Source: Dickeya fangzhongdai
GTDB taxonomy: Bacteria > Pseudomonadota > Gammaproteobacteria > Enterobacterales > Enterobacteriaceae
Assembly (NCBI RefSeq): GCF_002812485.1
Contig: NZ_CP025003.1
Coordinates: forward strand, 3,348,001 to 3,412,000
Length of the DNA: 64,000 nt
Reading direction: 5' to 3'
Numbering within the stretch: position 1 is the stretch's first letter; the number at the start of each line of letters is the position of its first letter. Made by a program: the position numbers and the translations under genes. Shown here piece after piece: positions 48,656 through 57,562 of the stretch. A model generated the notes under the pieces. It was given only the letters and a program-made list of their open reading frames with translations, was not told where the DNA came from and searched no databases.

Positions 48656-49465
48656 ATGAAAAAGCTGACTTTCAGCGCCAGCGCCCTGATGGCAGTGCTG
48701 GCGTTAACCGGCTGCACCACGCCCGCAACTCAGGATGCGCAGACAACGCTCGCCAACCAGTCGGTGCTGGCCCTGAACTGGTTCCAGCAATCGGGTGAAT
48801 ATCAGGCGTTATGCTATCAGGCGTTCAATACCGCGCGGATGGCGTTCGACGCGGCGCCGGCCAAACCGGGCAAGAAAAAGACGGTAGTGGTCGATATCGA
48901 CGAAACCATGCTGGACAACAGCGCCTACAGCGGCTGGCAGGCCAAAGAACATAAATCATTCAGCCCGCTCAGTTGGAACCGCTGGTCCCAGGCCCGTCAG
49001 GCGCTGGCCGTGCCGGGCGCGGTGGAGTTCGCCCGTTATGTCAACAGTCATGGCGGCCAGGTTTTTTATGTGTCCAACCGGCTGATTATCGAAGCCAGCG
49101 ATACGCGTGACAACCTGGTCAAACTCGGTTTTCCGAACGTGAACGACCAGACGCTGTGGCTAAGCAAGGGCAACAGCAACAAGCAGGCGCGCTTTGATGA
49201 TATCGCCGCTCAGGGCAATGACATTGTGCTGTACGTGGGGGATAACCTGAACGACTTCGGTGAGGCGACCTACCACAAGGACAATGCCGCACGTCGGGCA
49301 TTCGTCAGCAATAATCAGGCGAAATTCGGTACGCAATTCATCGTACTGCCCAACCCGTTGTACGGCGATTGGGAAAGCGGCCTCAGCAGCGACTACAACA
49401 AGCTGACGCCGGAACAGAAACTGCAGGTGCGTGATCGGCAAATCCGTGCCTGGAACGGTCAGTAA
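48656..49465 (+). CDS. 5'-nucleotidase / acid phosphatase lipoprotein, e(P4) family
   Basis: HAD-superfamily phosphatase (class C acid phosphatase/e(P4)-like), likely anchored in the outer membrane and acting on nucleotides such as NMN or other phosphomonoesters. The lipobox is LTGC with Cys20. HAD motif I is DIDET (Asp80, Asp82) in VVVDIDETMLDNSAY, motif II lies in FYVSNR and motif III/IV in YVGDNLNDF. The ATG at 48656 is chosen over an upstream one because it follows AAAGGA and gives a proper lipoprotein signal. Length 269. It is the only plus-strand gene in the virulence stretch and is convergent with the Svx-like genes. Confidence 0.92.
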   Translation: MKKLTFSASALMAVLALTGCTTPATQDAQTTLANQSVLALNWFQQSGEYQALCYQAFNTARMAFDAAPAKPGKKKTVVVDIDETMLDNSAYSGWQAKEHKSFSPLSWNRWSQARQALAVPGAVEFARYVNSHGGQVFYVSNRLIIEASDTRDNLVKLGFPNVNDQTLWLSKGNSNKQARFDDIAAQGNDIVLYVGDNLNDFGEATYHKDNAARRAFVSNNQAKFGTQFIVLPNPLYGDWESGLSSDYNKLTPEQKLQVRDRQIRAWNGQ

Positions 49466-49541
49466 CCCGCTGCGTTACCCGCCGTTTATCACGCGAGACG
49501 TGTGAAGATCGCCGCCGCGCGGGTGGCTCGAAAGGATTGAA

Positions 49542-49561
49542 AACGGGGCTTTCGCCCCGTT
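49542..49561. terminator. Bidirectional terminator after the acid phosphatase
   Basis: AACGGGGC (49542-49549), loop TTTC, GCCCCGTT (49554-49561), between convergent genes. Confidence 0.85.
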
Positions 49562-49605
49562 ATTTCATTCTGACATCAGCGTGAATGCCGTTATCTATCC
49601 AGCAC

Positions 49606-51495
49606 TTACTTAGCGTAAGCCGGGCGTTCGGTAATTTCCGGCACTGCCCCGGTCAGGTTAGCGCCGGATTGCCCGTCGCGAATCTCCGCGCCGGTCAGAT
49701 AACCATAGAAGACGCCGCGCGATACCGACATGTTCGCCTCTTGCGCATCGATATCCCCACGCAATTGGGCATCGCCTGATACCGCCAGCCCCGGAACGGT
49801 CAGACCCAGCGCCCAGAACGCCGTATTAACCTGCGCGTTGTCCTTAATCACCGTATTATTCTGAATGATCGTCAGACCGCTGACGCGAGCGTTATCCGAC
49901 ACCGTACCGTTCAGCACGATCGCATGATCTTCAATGCGCGCGTTGCCCGACACCGTGCCGCCCAGCACTCTGGCGTACGGCCCGACATAAGCGCTTTCAT
50001 CCACCTGCGCGCCGTCGGCTACCCAGCCGCCGCCGTTACGATGGCGATGACCGTTGGCGGTCGGCGTCGGCGCATTCGGCTGGCTGCCATCGGCCCAGGC
50101 GTTAGTCAGATCCACCGTCCACGGGTAGCGGTACAGCGAGTAGTAGGCCTGATCCCACTTAATTTTATGCATTTCCGTCGGGGTCCCCATCACCACCAGA
50201 TACAGGTTTTCACCTTTTTTGACGGAGAAGTTATTGACGGAAGCGCTGGCGCCGCGCTGCAACGCACTGTAGCGCGCTTTGCCGGACGCATTCACCGCCA
50301 CCACGCCCCAACGCCAGTCGGAATCCGGCGATTGCAGCGTGGCCGGGTCGTTTTTCAGTCCGGGGAAACGATTCACCGCCGCCACGTTCTGCACCGCGCC
50401 GTTGAATTTCACGCTGATACGGCTGGCGCCGTTATCCGGGATCAACCGCACCACGTTGTAGCCCCAGCGTTGCGGCGCCTGTTCGAACAGTACGCCAAAA
50501 CGCCGTGCGCCGGCGGTGTTGCTGACAGGATCCAGGGTTGCGGTACGCAGCAGACGGTATGACAGGCTGCTGTCGAGAGTCTGCGCCTCGTAACCGCCCA
50601 GAATGCGACGATAGACCGCTCCCTGATTGTAGCCATCCGGATCGGTGTAATCCCAGCCGACATTGCGCAGCGCCCAGTCGCCGAAGAAATCATTCAGCTC
50701 GGACTGGCTCCAGCCCATGTTGCTTTTCAGCACGGAGAACGGATCCGCGGTCCCTTGTCCCGGCTCGCCCGCTTTCGGCGCGTTGGCCCACAGATCGTTC
50801 ACCGCCTTATAGCCATAGCGGTTTTTCAGATTCTCCAGGAACAGCCAGCCGCCATAGCGGGTGCGCGTGGTGCCCAGATACAGATGCGGGTTATTGATCG
50901 CCTCTTCCGCGCTGCCGGTCAGGTTGTGGTGGATGTTGTCCATTTGATGGGTCATCCAGTCGGCATGCGCTTCCCAGAACCAGCCCATATAGTTGATGCT
51001 GTCCGGCGCGGTCGCCTGGAAACCACCGGTTTGCCCCTGCAGCGCATGCGCCAGTTCATGCGGCATCGCCCAATTGATCGACCAGTCGTTTTTCAGCTCT
51101 TCCGTGCCAATCCACATTCCCATGCTGCCGTTAGGCGCCAGGCCGCCGGTCAGCGCAAACGAAGGATCAAGGTGGACATTCGCCTTGAGTTTCACTTTGC
51201 TGTTGCAGTAGGGTTCGGGGAATTTGATCTGGTTGATGTACTTGTCCCAGGCCAGCTCCAGGCGCTTCGCCGCGACTTCCACATCCTTTATGTTCAGTTT
51301 GCCGGCATCGCTGTCTTTCCAGCGAAAGACAAAATGCGCGCTCTGGTACTTCACCGCCGGCATGTCGGTGGAAGCGTCCGCCTGCCAGTTGCCCGCCACG
51401 CAGGTTTCGTCGGCAAACGCCGGGGCGAACGTAAACAGGCCGCCGATAATCAGCGCGCCTTTGACCATCCGGGCCACGGTCCTTATGTGTGTCAT
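49606..51495 (-). CDS. svx: Svx/AvrL-family secreted protein, putative zinc metallopeptidase (paralogue 1)
   Basis: Member of the Svx/AvrXca-like family; Svx of Pectobacterium is an Out-secreted virulence factor and Dickeya has AvrL/AvrM. The signal peptide is residues 1-28 (ends APAFA before DETCVAGNW). HELAH at 146-150 fits HExxH, with Glu175 in WFWEAHADW as a possible third zinc ligand, as in gluzincins. The middle (about 290-480) looks beta-rich. The end (about 500-615) has hexapeptide-like repeats (AYVGPYARVLGGTVSGNARI) typical of a left-handed beta-helix. AAGGATGAAG before the ATG at 51493-51495 decides the start. Peptidase activity is inferred. It is downstream of its paralogue, 143 bp apart. 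Confidence 0.85.
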   Translation of the reverse strand: MTHIRTVARMVKGALIIGGLFTFAPAFADETCVAGNWQADASTDMPAVKYQSAHFVFRWKDSDAGKLNIKDVEVAAKRLELAWDKYINQIKFPEPYCNSKVKLKANVHLDPSFALTGGLAPNGSMGMWIGTEELKNDWSINWAMPHELAHALQGQTGGFQATAPDSINYMGWFWEAHADWMTHQMDNIHHNLTGSAEEAINNPHLYLGTTRTRYGGWLFLENLKNRYGYKAVNDLWANAPKAGEPGQGTADPFSVLKSNMGWSQSELNDFFGDWALRNVGWDYTDPDGYNQGAVYRRILGGYEAQTLDSSLSYRLLRTATLDPVSNTAGARRFGVLFEQAPQRWGYNVVRLIPDNGASRISVKFNGAVQNVAAVNRFPGLKNDPATLQSPDSDWRWGVVAVNASGKARYSALQRGASASVNNFSVKKGENLYLVVMGTPTEMHKIKWDQAYYSLYRYPWTVDLTNAWADGSQPNAPTPTANGHRHRNGGGWVADGAQVDESAYVGPYARVLGGTVSGNARIEDHAIVLNGTVSDNARVSGLTIIQNNTVIKDNAQVNTAFWALGLTVPGLAVSGDAQLRGDIDAQEANMSVSRGVFYGYLTGAEIRDGQSGANLTGAVPEITERPAYAK

Positions 51496-51581
51496 AGCTT
51501 CATCCTTTACTTTTCCTTTGCGTATCATGGCTGACGGCGCATGGTTCCGTTTCACGCCGCCGCGCATGATGTCCCTGATAG

Positions 51582-51609
51582 AAAGGGAACCGGGTCGCCC
51601 CGTTCCCTT
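51582..51609 (-). terminator. Terminator between the two Svx-like genes
   Basis: AAAGGGAAC-C-GGG (51582-51594) and CCC-C-GTTCCCTTT (51598-51609) form a stem of about 12 pairs, between the end of paralogue 2 and the start of paralogue 1. It suggests separate or attenuated transcription of the two genes. Confidence 0.75.
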
Positions 51610-51638
51610 TTCATGCTGATGGCTTATTCAGCCGGTTA

Positions 51639-53498
51639 TCATCTGGCGTAGGCCGGACGTTCGGTAACTTCCGGTACCGCGTCGGTCAGGTTGGCGCCGG
51701 CCCGGCTGTCCTTCACTTCATTCTCGTCAATGAAGCCGTAGAACACGCCTCTGGAGGTGGAAACGCCGCGAATCTCAGCATCGCCGCGCAGTTGCGCCGT
51801 GCCGGATACCACCACGCCGCGCTCGAAAGCGCCCGGTCCTTTGAACACCGTGTTAACCTGCGCGTTGTCCTTGATCACCGTGTCGCCCTGCACCACCGTC
51901 AGGCCGCTGACCCGGGCGTTGCCGGATACGGTGCCGCTCAGTACGGTGGCGTGATCTTCGATGCGGGCATAATCCAGCACCTTGCCGCCGATAACGCGAG
52001 CGTACGGCCCGACATAAGCGGTCGACGCCACTTCCGCGCCATTAGCCACCCAGCCGCCGCCGTTGCTGTGACGGCGACCATTGGCGGTCGGCGTCGGCGC
52101 GTTCGGCTGCGAACCTTCCGCCCAGGCGTTGGTCAGATCCACCGTCCACGGGTAGCGGTACAGCGAGTAGTAGGCCTGATCCCAGGTAATCTGGTGCATT
52201 TGCGACGGCGAGCCCATCACCACCAGATACAACCCTTTGTCGGTCGATTTCACGGCGAAGTTGCTGATTTTGGCCGATGCGCCGCGTTGCAGCGCGCTGT
52301 AACGGCTCTTGCCGGCGGAGTCGATCGCCACCAACCCCCAGCGCCAGTCGGAATCCGGCTGGGTAAGGGAAACCGGATCGTTCTTCAGGCCCGGCAGGCT
52401 ATTGACCGCCGGCGCGCTCTGCACCACGCCCTGGAACGACACGGTCACCTTGGTGGCGCCGCTATCCGGAATCAGGCGCACAATGTTGTAGCCCCAACGC
52501 TGCGGCGCCTGATCGAACGGCACGGCGAAGCGTCTCACGCCAGAGGCGCTGACCGGGTCCAGCGCCGTGGTGCGCAGCAGTTTATCGGCGTTGCCCTGCG
52601 ACGGCGTCACCGCGCCGTAACCGCCGTAAGTACGACGGTAGAAGCTACCGCGATCGTAACCATCAGGGTCGGTGTAATCCCAGTTGACGTTGCGCATCGC
52701 CCAGTCGCCGAAGAAGTCGTTCAACTCGGACTGGCTCCAGCCCATGTTGCTCTTCAGCACGCTGATCGGATCGGTGGTGTTCTGCTCGGCGCTGCCGATT
52801 TTTGGCGCTTTGGCCCACATGTCATTGACGGCGCTGTAACCGTAGCGGTTCTTCAGATGCTCCATGAACTGCCAGTTACAGTAGCGATCGCGGGTCGAAC
52901 CCAGATAGAGATGCGGATAGTTCACCAGCATGTCGGAACAATGCGCGGAAGTGCCGCGGTATTCGTCCAGTTGATGCGCCATCCAGTTGGCGTGAGATTC
53001 CCAAATCCAGCCGACGAAGTTTTGATTGCCGTAAGACTGGAAGCTGCCGGTCTGCCCCTGCAACGCGTGGGTAAACTCATGGGCCAGACCCCAGTGGTCA
53101 AGCAGCGCGCCGGGACCGATCCACATTCCCATGGTGCCGCCATCGGCAATCCCGCCGTTCAGGCCGAAGGACGGGTCGATATGAATATTCGCTTTGTACT
53201 TGACGGTCGCGTTGCAATACGGCTGCGGGAATTTGATCTGGTTGATGAATTTATCCCAAATCAGCTCCAGCTGTTTGCCCGCGGCAACCACGTCATTGCG
53301 GTTAACCTGACTGCTATTATTCCAACGAAAGGCAAAATGTTCGGTTTGATACTGTGCTGCCGGCATGTCACTGACGTTACTGACCTGCCAGTTCCCCGCC
53401 ACACAGGTTTCATCCGCATAAGCGGCATTCGCCGCCAATAAACTGCCCGCGGCAAGCAGGCAGCGCCCCAGAGAAATATGCTTTCTTATCTGCGACAT
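51639..53498 (-). CDS. svx: Svx/AvrL-family secreted protein, putative zinc metallopeptidase (paralogue 2)
   Basis: Tandem paralogue of the preceding gene, collinear over its length. The signal peptide is residues 1-28 (ends NAAYA before DETCVAGNW). The HExxH motif is HEFTH (140-144), and Glu167 in WIWESHANW takes the third-ligand position; spacing is 23 against 25 residues in paralogue 1. The C-terminal hexapeptide repeats (AYVGPYARVIGGKVLDYARI) and the end VTERPAYAR are shared. An extra CSDMLVNYPHL loop holds an added cysteine. The ATG at 53496-53498 gives 619 residues. It likely leaves through the type II system. Activity is not demonstrated by sequence alone. Confidence 0.85.
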   Translation of the reverse strand: MSQIRKHISLGRCLLAAGSLLAANAAYADETCVAGNWQVSNVSDMPAAQYQTEHFAFRWNNSSQVNRNDVVAAGKQLELIWDKFINQIKFPQPYCNATVKYKANIHIDPSFGLNGGIADGGTMGMWIGPGALLDHWGLAHEFTHALQGQTGSFQSYGNQNFVGWIWESHANWMAHQLDEYRGTSAHCSDMLVNYPHLYLGSTRDRYCNWQFMEHLKNRYGYSAVNDMWAKAPKIGSAEQNTTDPISVLKSNMGWSQSELNDFFGDWAMRNVNWDYTDPDGYDRGSFYRRTYGGYGAVTPSQGNADKLLRTTALDPVSASGVRRFAVPFDQAPQRWGYNIVRLIPDSGATKVTVSFQGVVQSAPAVNSLPGLKNDPVSLTQPDSDWRWGLVAIDSAGKSRYSALQRGASAKISNFAVKSTDKGLYLVVMGSPSQMHQITWDQAYYSLYRYPWTVDLTNAWAEGSQPNAPTPTANGRRHSNGGGWVANGAEVASTAYVGPYARVIGGKVLDYARIEDHATVLSGTVSGNARVSGLTVVQGDTVIKDNAQVNTVFKGPGAFERGVVVSGTAQLRGDAEIRGVSTSRGVFYGFIDENEVKDSRAGANLTDAVPEVTERPAYAR

Positions 53499-53917
53499 AA
53501 GTCCGTTTTCCGAGCATGATAATGATGGGTACGCCTTCTCACGATCCAATGAAAAGGAAAGCAAGCCTCCTGACACCGGACGTCAAAGGCAGCCTTAAGG
53601 TCTTCGTGACCTGTTTTGTACGAATATTGCTGTCTCTCCTAATGGATAGACACATTAATGTTATTACACTTTTTAATATCGTTATACAGAGATTTGAGTA
53701 ATCACTGACAAAACTTCACATATCAGATCGCGCTTTTTACCTTAAAAAACCGATGAAATTACCCAATCTAAAAAAACCAGCATGTATGACTGATAATTTT
53801 CGACTCAAAGAATTATTAATATAAATTCATGATTCGGCTGATAACGTTGTTTATGAGACGCATTATCGATAACCTTGCAGCACTCTTTTTCATGCTCGAC
53901 AGGTAACAGGTAATCGT
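53499..53917. other. AT-rich divergent region svx-fepB
   Basis: 419 bp with no gene, strongly AT-rich between about 53620 and 53880. It must contain the promoters of the Svx-like gene and fepB. TTATCGATAA at about 53860 is palindromic but not a good Fur box. Confidence 0.5.
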
Positions 53918-54982
53918 ATGGTGGGATCAGACCGGCGCGCGGCAGGCGTGCTATCCGGAACAGGTGTATCCGGAAATAGAAACAACCGCGGCATTATGTG
54001 GATATGGGGATTGATGGCGATGCTGCTGCTCGCCGGTTGCGATAACGCCGCCTCGCCCGATCACAGCGCCTCGGCGGCAACGTCGACGGGCTGGCCCCGC
54101 ACGGTACCAACGCTGAAAGGCCCCGTGACGCTCGACCACGCGCCTCAGCGCATCGTGTCTACCAGCGTAACCATCAGCGGCACGCTGCTGGCGATCAATG
54201 CGCCGCTGATCGGCTCCGGCGCCACCAGCCCCAATACCATCGTGGCCGACGATCAGGGGTTCTTTCGCCAGTGGAGCGCCGAGGCGAAAGCCCGCGGCGT
54301 CAAACCGCTCTACATCACCGAACCCAATGCGGAAGCCATCGCCGCCGCCGCGCCGGACATGATCATTATTGCGGCGACCGGCGGCGACTCCGCCCTGAAA
54401 TTGTATGAGCAGCTTTCCGCCATCGCGCCGACGCTGGTGGTGGATTACGGCGATAAAAGCTGGCAGCAACTGGCCGGGTATCTGGGCGAAGCCATTGGTC
54501 ACGAAACCGATGCCCGACAGGTGATTGAACGTTTCGAGCAACGGGTGCAGACCGTGAAGCAGACGATTCAACTGCCGCCTCAGCCGGTGTCGGCGCTGGT
54601 GTATTATGAAGACGGCCGCGGGGTCAACTTGTGGACGCACGCGTCCGCGCAGGGACAATTGCTGTCGGAACTGGGGTTCCAACTGGCGTCGCTACCGGAC
54701 AACCTGCCTACCGAAACCCGGATGGGTAAACGACAGGATATTCTGCAAATCTCCGGCGAGAACATGGCGGGCAGCCTCAACGGCCAATCGCTGCTGCTGT
54801 TCGCCAACGACGACGATACCGTTAATCGGGTCATCGCCAACCCGTTCCTCAGCCACCTGGAGCCGGTCGTACAGCACCGCATCTGGGCGATGGGACCGGA
54901 CACCTTCCGGCTCGATTACTACAGCGCCAGCAACATGCTAAGCAAGATCGAACAGTACTTCCGCCAGCCGGCATCCCGCTGA
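53918..54982 (+). CDS. fepB: Ferric-catecholate siderophore periplasmic binding lipoprotein (FepB-like)
   Basis: Type III substrate-binding protein that carries a ferric catecholate to FepDG. It follows E. coli FepB through QRIVSTSVTISGTLLAINAPLIGSGAT, VADDQGFFRQWS and IIAATGGDSALKLYEQLSAIAPTL. Unlike FepB, it has a lipobox LLAGC (Cys41), so it is probably tethered. The start at 53918 has CAGGTAA upstream; the ATG at 53996 would give a shorter, more standard signal but has no ribosome site. It is convergent with entS and shares the locus with fepDGC and an NRPS, so the ligand is probably the siderophore made there. Confidence 0.9.
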   Translation: MVGSDRRAAGVLSGTGVSGNRNNRGIMWIWGLMAMLLLAGCDNAASPDHSASAATSTGWPRTVPTLKGPVTLDHAPQRIVSTSVTISGTLLAINAPLIGSGATSPNTIVADDQGFFRQWSAEAKARGVKPLYITEPNAEAIAAAAPDMIIIAATGGDSALKLYEQLSAIAPTLVVDYGDKSWQQLAGYLGEAIGHETDARQVIERFEQRVQTVKQTIQLPPQPVSALVYYEDGRGVNLWTHASAQGQLLSELGFQLASLPDNLPTETRMGKRQDILQISGENMAGSLNGQSLLLFANDDDTVNRVIANPFLSHLEPVVQHRIWAMGPDTFRLDYYSASNMLSKIEQYFRQPASR

Positions 54983-55016
54983 CGGACTGGGGTATGCCGG
55001 CGCTGTAATACGCCGC

Positions 55017-56297
55017 CTAGCCCTCGTGTACCGCGTCGCCGGTTTCTTCTTCATCCGGCGACGCCGCCGGTTCGCCAAAGCGGCACTGGCGCAGCGGACG
55101 CACCAGCAGCGCGATCACGCCGCCCAGCAGCGCGGCGGCGGCGCCAAAAGCCAGAATACTGGTCGCCGGCGCCAGCAGTTTGCCCATCAACCCCAGAATC
55201 AGCGCGCCCACCGAATCGCCGGTGACATCCTGCGCCGTCCCCAGGCTATTGACCCGCCCCAGCAGGTGATCCGGCGTATGGCTCTGGATTAGGGTGAACT
55301 GCAGCAATGAGGTGATCGCGTTAAAGTAGCCGTAGCACACCAGCGCCAGCAGCGCAGGCAGCAAATGGCTGAACAGCCCCAGCGACGCCACCGCCAGAAA
55401 GGCGCCCGTCGCGCAGCCCAGCAGAATCTTTCCCGGTCGTTGCGTCCCCGATACCCAGCCGCTGGTGAACGCGCCTATCATGGCGCCCAGCGGCACCGCG
55501 GAATACATCAATCCCACTGCCGACGGCCCGGCGTGGTAAGCATCGCCCGCCAGCGCCGGAAACAGCACCCGCATCGCCCCGACCACGCTCACCAGCATGC
55601 CTAGCAGCACCACGCAGCCCACCACCGGATGGGAGCAAACGAAGCGCACCCCGCCGGCCAGCGCCTGCAGCGGATGCTCCGGTTTGCCCGGTGCCGGTTT
55701 CATCGACGGCAGCCGCACCAATGGGATCAGCGTCGCCAGCGTTCCGGCCGCGGCGACGGCGAAGTTCCAACCCACGCCGCCCGCGACGATGATCACCCCG
55801 CCCAGCGCCGGCGACAGAATCGCACCCAACCGCACCGTCAGCATGGTCAGCGCGCCGGCGGCTGGCAGATTTTCCCGCCCGACCAGCAACGGAATCACCG
55901 CCATCAGCGCCGTCATGCCCAGCGCGCCGAAGAAACCGTCCCAGGCGGCCAGCACATAGAGCGCCAGTAATGACGGCGAGCCGGAAAACGCATTCAGACT
56001 CAGCGCCACGAATCCCAGCCCGCAGGTGCCGCGGGCAAACAGGATCAGTTTGCGGCGATCGAAGCGGTCCGCCAGCACCCCGCCCAGCATCAGCCCGATA
56101 AACATGCCGATGCCGTCCAGCGCCACCGCCATCCCGACCTGCAACGTAGAGCCGGTCATCGCCTGAATCTGTACCGGCACCCCCACCGTCAGCATGCCGA
56201 GCGCAAACACCGACAACATGCGAGCCACAAAAATGGCGCGAAAATGCGCATTCTGCTTCAGCAAACTGAAGTCGAGAAAAAAAGAAGATTTAGCCAT
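55017..56297 (-). CDS. entS: Siderophore exporter, EntS-like MFS transporter
   Basis: Major facilitator superfamily exporter (426 aa, about twelve hydrophobic segments) matching E. coli EntS, which exports enterobactin. Blocks such as MLGGVLADRFDRRKLILFARG (loop 2-3 signature), LYVLAAWDGFFGALGMTALMAVIP and LLGRVNSLGTAQDVTGDSVGA correspond to EntS. Here it probably exports the locally made catecholate. It is divergent from fepD across a Fur-like box and convergent with fepB, the same layout as entS-fepDGC in E. coli. Confidence 0.92.
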   Translation of the reverse strand: MAKSSFFLDFSLLKQNAHFRAIFVARMLSVFALGMLTVGVPVQIQAMTGSTLQVGMAVALDGIGMFIGLMLGGVLADRFDRRKLILFARGTCGLGFVALSLNAFSGSPSLLALYVLAAWDGFFGALGMTALMAVIPLLVGRENLPAAGALTMLTVRLGAILSPALGGVIIVAGGVGWNFAVAAAGTLATLIPLVRLPSMKPAPGKPEHPLQALAGGVRFVCSHPVVGCVVLLGMLVSVVGAMRVLFPALAGDAYHAGPSAVGLMYSAVPLGAMIGAFTSGWVSGTQRPGKILLGCATGAFLAVASLGLFSHLLPALLALVCYGYFNAITSLLQFTLIQSHTPDHLLGRVNSLGTAQDVTGDSVGALILGLMGKLLAPATSILAFGAAAALLGGVIALLVRPLRQCRFGEPAASPDEEETGDAVHEG

Positions 56298-56458
56298 GAG
56301 CGTTTGTTGAATTCCTGTTCTTAATCAAAATGCTTTCTATCAGAATCGCGCCGCTATCATTCGCGGCCCGGGCAGTGCGGTAAATGGCGCCAATCCGGCT
56401 TCAGGTCAATGTCTTTGCCGAAGCCCGTATGCTATCCTAGCTACGCCACAACATTAAT

Positions 56459-56477
56459 GATAATAATAATCATATGC
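56459..56477. promoter_or_regulatory. Fur-like box between entS and fepD
   Basis: GATAATAATAATCATATGC matches the 19-bp Fur consensus GATAATGATAATCATTATC at 15 positions. It sits in the 176-bp divergent gap, so it can repress both directions under iron sufficiency. Confidence 0.8.
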
Positions 56478-57550
56478 ATTTTTTAATAAAGCGATTCTTA
56501 TCAGTGAGGTCACCCTTTCCCACCCAGACCACCGCGCCAGCTCCCTTGCCGCGCGCGCTGTCATCGTTAACTGGCCGGCGGATTGCCGGTGTGATTCCCT
56601 GTCTGCTGCTGCTGGCATTGATCTGTCTCGCCAGCCTGATGCTGGGCGCTCGCGCCATCGCGCCGGAAGTGGTCTGGCACAGTCTGACCGGCAACCTGCA
56701 AGGCCCGGACAGCACCATCATTTTGCAGGCGCGGCTGCCGCGCACCCTGGCCGGTATTCTGGTGGGAATGGCGCTGGGCGCGGCCGGCGCGGTGATGCAG
56801 GCGCTGACCCGCAACCCGCTGGCCGACCCCGGCATCCTCGGCGTCAACGCCGGCGCCAGCTTCGCCATCGTGCTGGGCATCAGCTTCTTTGGCATCACCG
56901 GTATGGCCTCGTGGCTCGGCTTCGCCTGGCTTGGCGTACTGGCGGCCAGCCTGATGGTGTGGATCATCGGCACCCTGAGCGGCGGACGGGTCAACCCGAT
57001 ACGTCTGACGCTGGCGGGCGTGGCGCTGAGCGCCGTGCTGTCCGGTTTCACCTCGTCGCTGTCGCTGCTCAATCCGCTGGCGTTTGATCAGCTGCGCTTA
57101 TGGGAAGCCGGAACGCTGGACATCCGCTCGCTGGGCAATATCGCCTGGGTGACGCCCACCATACTGCTGGGCTGCGCGCTGGCTTTTTTCGCCGCCCGCT
57201 CGCTGAATACGCTCAGCATGGGTGAAGATCTCGCCACCGCGCTCGGCACCCGCGTAGCGTTAATCCGCGTGATCGCGATGTTATCGGTGATGCTGCTGTG
57301 CGGTTCCGCCACCGCGCTGGCCGGCCCCATCGGGTTCGTCGGCCTGATGATCCCCCATATCGCACGCGGCTGGGCCGGGCCGGATCAACGCTGGATTCTG
57401 ATCTATTCGCTGCTGTTCGCACCGATACTGCTGCTGAGTGCCGACATTGTCGGCCGCCTGCTGGTGCCGGGCGAATTGCGGGTGTCCATCGTCACCGCCT
57501 TTATCGGCGCGCCGGTCCTGATCTGGCTGGTGCGTCAGCGCAAGTCCTAG
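56474..57550 (+). CDS. fepD: Ferric-catecholate ABC transporter permease FepD-like
   Basis: First permease of the importer (about 8-10 hydrophobic segments). Matches E. coli FepD in RLPRTLAGILVGMALGAAGAVMQALTRNPLADPGILGVNAGASFAIVLG-type blocks (FecCD family) and GPIGFVGLMIPHIAR. The first ATG (56474) lies inside the Fur-like box and has no ribosome site, so translation may start later, for example at GTG 56504; the conserved part begins only near residue 35. It is 12 bp upstream of fepG. Confidence 0.88.
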   Translation: MHFLIKRFLSVRSPFPTQTTAPAPLPRALSSLTGRRIAGVIPCLLLLALICLASLMLGARAIAPEVVWHSLTGNLQGPDSTIILQARLPRTLAGILVGMALGAAGAVMQALTRNPLADPGILGVNAGASFAIVLGISFFGITGMASWLGFAWLGVLAASLMVWIIGTLSGGRVNPIRLTLAGVALSAVLSGFTSSLSLLNPLAFDQLRLWEAGTLDIRSLGNIAWVTPTILLGCALAFFAARSLNTLSMGEDLATALGTRVALIRVIAMLSVMLLCGSATALAGPIGFVGLMIPHIARGWAGPDQRWILIYSLLFAPILLLSADIVGRLLVPGELRVSIVTAFIGAPVLIWLVRQRKS

Positions 57551-57562
57551 GAAGGCCACGCC

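Noticed and set aside
51792..53441. 549-codon open frame antisense to the Svx-like gene
   Set aside because: It is a mirror of a GC-rich coding region, dominated by Arg, His, Val and Gln, with no domain; the minus-strand protein has a signal peptide, motifs and a paralogue.
53850..53880. Possible Fur box upstream of fepB
   Set aside because: TTATCGATAA is palindromic, but the flanks do not match the Fur consensus.
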